Shown here in pieces: positions 62,211 through 64,000 of a stretch of 64,000 bases of DNA. Source of the DNA: Bacteroidota bacterium (GTDB lineage: Bacteria > Bacteroidota > Bacteroidia > Flavobacteriales_D > Crocinitomicaceae); the NCBI GenBank assembly GCA_024280295.1, contig JAJRQK010000035.1:1-64000 (forward strand), given 5' to 3'. The notes under the pieces were generated by a model, which did no database searches, was not told the origin of the DNA, and saw only the letters and a program-made list of their open reading frames with translations. The translations under genes were made by a program, and so were the position numbers. Each line of letters begins with the position of its first letter. Position 1 is the first letter of the stretch.

Positions 62211-62754
62211 CCCGTACTATTTCTATAAAATTGAGTGCAAAGGTACGTACAATTACGGAACAACCCTAAATTCAATCAATTAACTTGCAATATCGTCTTG
62301 TTTTCCCGTTGAATAGGTTGCAATCGGAGACGAACTATCTAATTTATCCTATGAAATTTTAGATAGTGTTCAAATAAATGACTGAAAGCCAAAAGGCCCT
62401 TACTAATTAGTAGCAATAGATTGTCATTTTCTCGATACTATCTGGCTAAAATGTGTTTATAAGGATAGAGAAACTGTTTAAGAGTCTTTGAAAGGGTAAT
62501 GATTGTTACTGTATTATTCACTTGGTAGTACGCAAATCAGACACTTATTTTTTCGATTCTTGAGCGCAACTAATAAGAATATAAGTACTAGTAAAATGAG
62601 TATTTTCTTCATACAGAATGTTTTGGTATTCTGTACAGTTTAAAGTATGATACCGATCTGTAATTGATTTTAACTCTTGGAACTAGTATCCAGATCTCAT
62701 CAAATTGAGTGTTTTAATCTTAATATCTTCTATAGCGTAGTCGATTTAGTCACA
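62211..62754. other. gene-free region between the helicase and the ABC exporter
   Basis: About 540 bases. It contains the helicase promoter box (62238-62245), a 32-codon minus-strand frame (62612 to 62514, MKKILILLVLIFLLVALKNR...) that resembles a bare signal peptide, and an 8-pair hairpin TACAGAAT/ATTCTGTA (62612-62635). No protein family or RNA is recognised. Given the decay elsewhere in the window this may be another eroded gene, but that is a guess. Confidence 0.4.
62238..62245 (-). promoter_or_regulatory. TACCTTTG promoter box of the helicase
   Basis: Perfect TAnnTTTG match 27 bases before the ATG at 62210. A TTG lies 15 bases further upstream, shorter than the usual spacing. Confidence 0.5.
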
Positions 62755-64000
62755 TTATCCTTCCATCTTCTGTAGTTCTACAAGACGGGAATAAATTCCT
62801 TTTTGTGAAATCAAATCGTCGTGTTTTCCTTGTTCAGCTACCGAACCATTTTCAAGAACGTAAATTTGATCAGCAGATCGAATCGTTGACAATCGGTGAG
62901 CAATTACTATTGATGTTCGATCTTTCATTAATTGTTGAAGTGCGTCTTGAACTTGTTTTTCAGATTCTGAATCCAGCGCCGATGTTGCCTCATCTAAGAT
63001 TAGAATTGTTGGATTCTTCAATATCGCTCGTGCAATTGCAATTCGCTGTTTTTGCCCTCCAGATAGTTGAATTCCTCGATCTCCAACTTGAGTAGCTAGG
63101 CCATCTGGGAAATCTGAAATAAACTCCCATGCATTCGCTTGTTTTGCAGCTTCTACAATTTCCTCTTTTGTGGCTTCATCTCGACCAAATGCAATGTTTT
63201 CTTCAATTGAACCTGCAAATAAAATTACTTCTTGCGGTACAATTGCTATTTGTTCTCTTAAGTGGTGGACATCAATATCTTCAATTGCCATGGAATCAAA
63301 ATTTATTGACCCACCTGTGGTGCTGTAGTAATTTAAGAGGAGGGAGGCGAGAGTTGATTTACCAGCACCCGAAGATCCAACTAGACCGATTGTCTGATTT
63401 TTCTCAACAGATATATTCAAATCATTTAAAACTTGAACGTCAGCTCGCTGAGGGTAGGAGAAATTAACATTTTTAAATGATACTGCTCCGGTAATTAAAG
63501 GCTTTTCAGTTCCTTTTAGAATTTCTTTCTCACTTTCATTTTGAATAAGTGACATCAAGTTTTCAGTAGCGCCAATCGTTTTTTGAATGTTTGCATATAG
63601 CGAAGGAAGCGAGCCAATTGATGCTCCCATCATCACTGTGTACATAATGAAAGCAAAGAATTGCTGAGAATCAAGTTCTGGATTAGGACCTTGTGTCATT
63701 AATATACCTTGCCAAATGACAACGACAATAGCACCAAAGACACAGAAAATAATAAATGACACAAAAACTCCTCGCCAAAGACCACTCTTGATATTTAATG
63801 ATTTAATAGACTCTATGAGAGTTACATATTTTCCTATTAATAAGTTTTCGTTTGTGAATGATTTTACATTCGAAATTCCCATTAACGATTCTTCCAAAAC
63901 AGCATTCGATTTTGCTGATTCATCTTGTGCTTCTTTTGATAATTTTTTAATGAATCGGCCGAAAATTACTGCTACAATTGCGACAACAGGAACTGTTGCA
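62755..64000 (-). CDS. ABC exporter (membrane-ATPase fusion), partial at window end
   Basis: The last 415 or so residues of a type I ABC half-transporter; the frame stays open to the window edge, so the N-terminus lies beyond position 64000. The visible part has helices of the membrane domain (VFVSFIIFCVFGAIVVVIW, FAFIMYTVMMGASIG) and a complete ATPase domain: Walker A VGSSGAGKSTLASLLL, Q-loop IAIVPQEVILFAG, signature LSGGQKQRIAIARAI, Walker B ILILDEATSALD and switch IVIAHRLSTI. The type is that of MsbA/lipid A or multidrug exporters; the substrate cannot be told. The EESLMGISNVKSFTNE segment is the conserved intracellular loop 1. Confidence 0.9.
   Translation of the reverse strand, partial: ATVPVVAIVAVIFGRFIKKLSKEAQDESAKSNAVLEESLMGISNVKSFTNENLLIGKYVTLIESIKSLNIKSGLWRGVFVSFIIFCVFGAIVVVIWQGILMTQGPNPELDSQQFFAFIMYTVMMGASIGSLPSLYANIQKTIGATENLMSLIQNESEKEILKGTEKPLITGAVSFKNVNFSYPQRADVQVLNDLNISVEKNQTIGLVGSSGAGKSTLASLLLNYYSTTGGSINFDSMAIEDIDVHHLREQIAIVPQEVILFAGSIEENIAFGRDEATKEEIVEAAKQANAWEFISDFPDGLATQVGDRGIQLSGGQKQRIAIARAILKNPTILILDEATSALDSESEKQVQDALQQLMKDRTSIVIAHRLSTIRSADQIYVLENGSVAEQGKHDDLISQKGIYSRLVELQKMEG

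Noticed and set aside
1-64000. tRNA, rRNA or riboswitch genes in the intergenic spaces
   Set aside because: No cloverleaf, T-arm consensus or known riboswitch core was recognised by eye; a covariance-model search would be decisive.

Overview
The window is a 64 kb chromosomal segment of an AT-rich member of the Bacteroidota, most likely a flavobacterium-like lineage (Flavobacteriales; the Crocinitomicaceae/Fluviicola type of gene content is my best guess, not proven). The reasons are: type IX secretion (T9SS) sorting domains of both type A and type B on very large secreted repeat proteins; Bacteroidota-style promoters (TAnnTTTG) in place of sigma70 boxes; few Shine-Dalgarno sites; and typical families such as the DUF6272/SiaB-like protein, a ComA-like phosphosulfolactate synthase, membrane-tethered TPR-LuxR regulators and OafA-like acyltransferases. 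No rRNA, tRNA, CRISPR array, phage or insertion sequence was recognised.

Layout. 0-6 kb: a broken TraB/GumN gene, a methyltransferase and a pRiA4b ORF-3-like gene, then cca, an alpha/beta hydrolase, and the tRNA-modification pair trmD-tsaC. 6-19 kb: M14 carboxypeptidase, lhgO, AI-2E transporter, two FKBP isomerases, folD, a YqaE/Pmp3 lipoprotein, a pyridine nucleotide-disulfide oxidoreductase without its redox cysteines, and a YkgJ Fe-S-type protein, with four decayed genes between them. 19-28 kb: a 2004-residue T9SS type B protein with twelve 80-residue modules, a SiaB-like protein, an unrecognised small Cys-rich protein followed by a beta-barrel, a GDPD-type lipoprotein and a SUI1/YciH factor. 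28-34 kb: pyrR-pyrB, a STAS protein with RNase Z, a decayed and an intact acyltransferase, and a TIGR03862-type flavoprotein. 34-41 kb: a second giant T9SS type B protein with a polyglycine region and a tandemly duplicated 747-bp block. 41-49 kb: DUF4412 lipoprotein, GT2, CDF efflux, WD40 and ComA-like genes, TPR protein, hydrolase lipoprotein. 49-58 kb: a T9SS type A operon (propeller/80-residue-module protein, SUMF1/FGE-like protein, small T9SS protein) preceded by two membrane-bound LuxR regulators. 58-64 kb: typA, a DEAD-box helicase with RGG tails, and an ABC exporter cut by the window end.

Three themes deserve attention. First, at least six genes are broken or reduced to remnants within 64 kb (TraB/GumN, a T9SS C-terminus, a Cys/Met PLP enzyme, a DUF5686-like C-terminus and two acyltransferases), which means either active gene decay or, for the single-base lesions, sequence error. 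Second, one 80-residue two-cysteine module is repeated twelve times in a type B-sorted protein and eight times in a type A-sorted one. Third, TAnnTTTG promoter boxes sit so close to several start codons that leaderless mRNAs are predicted.
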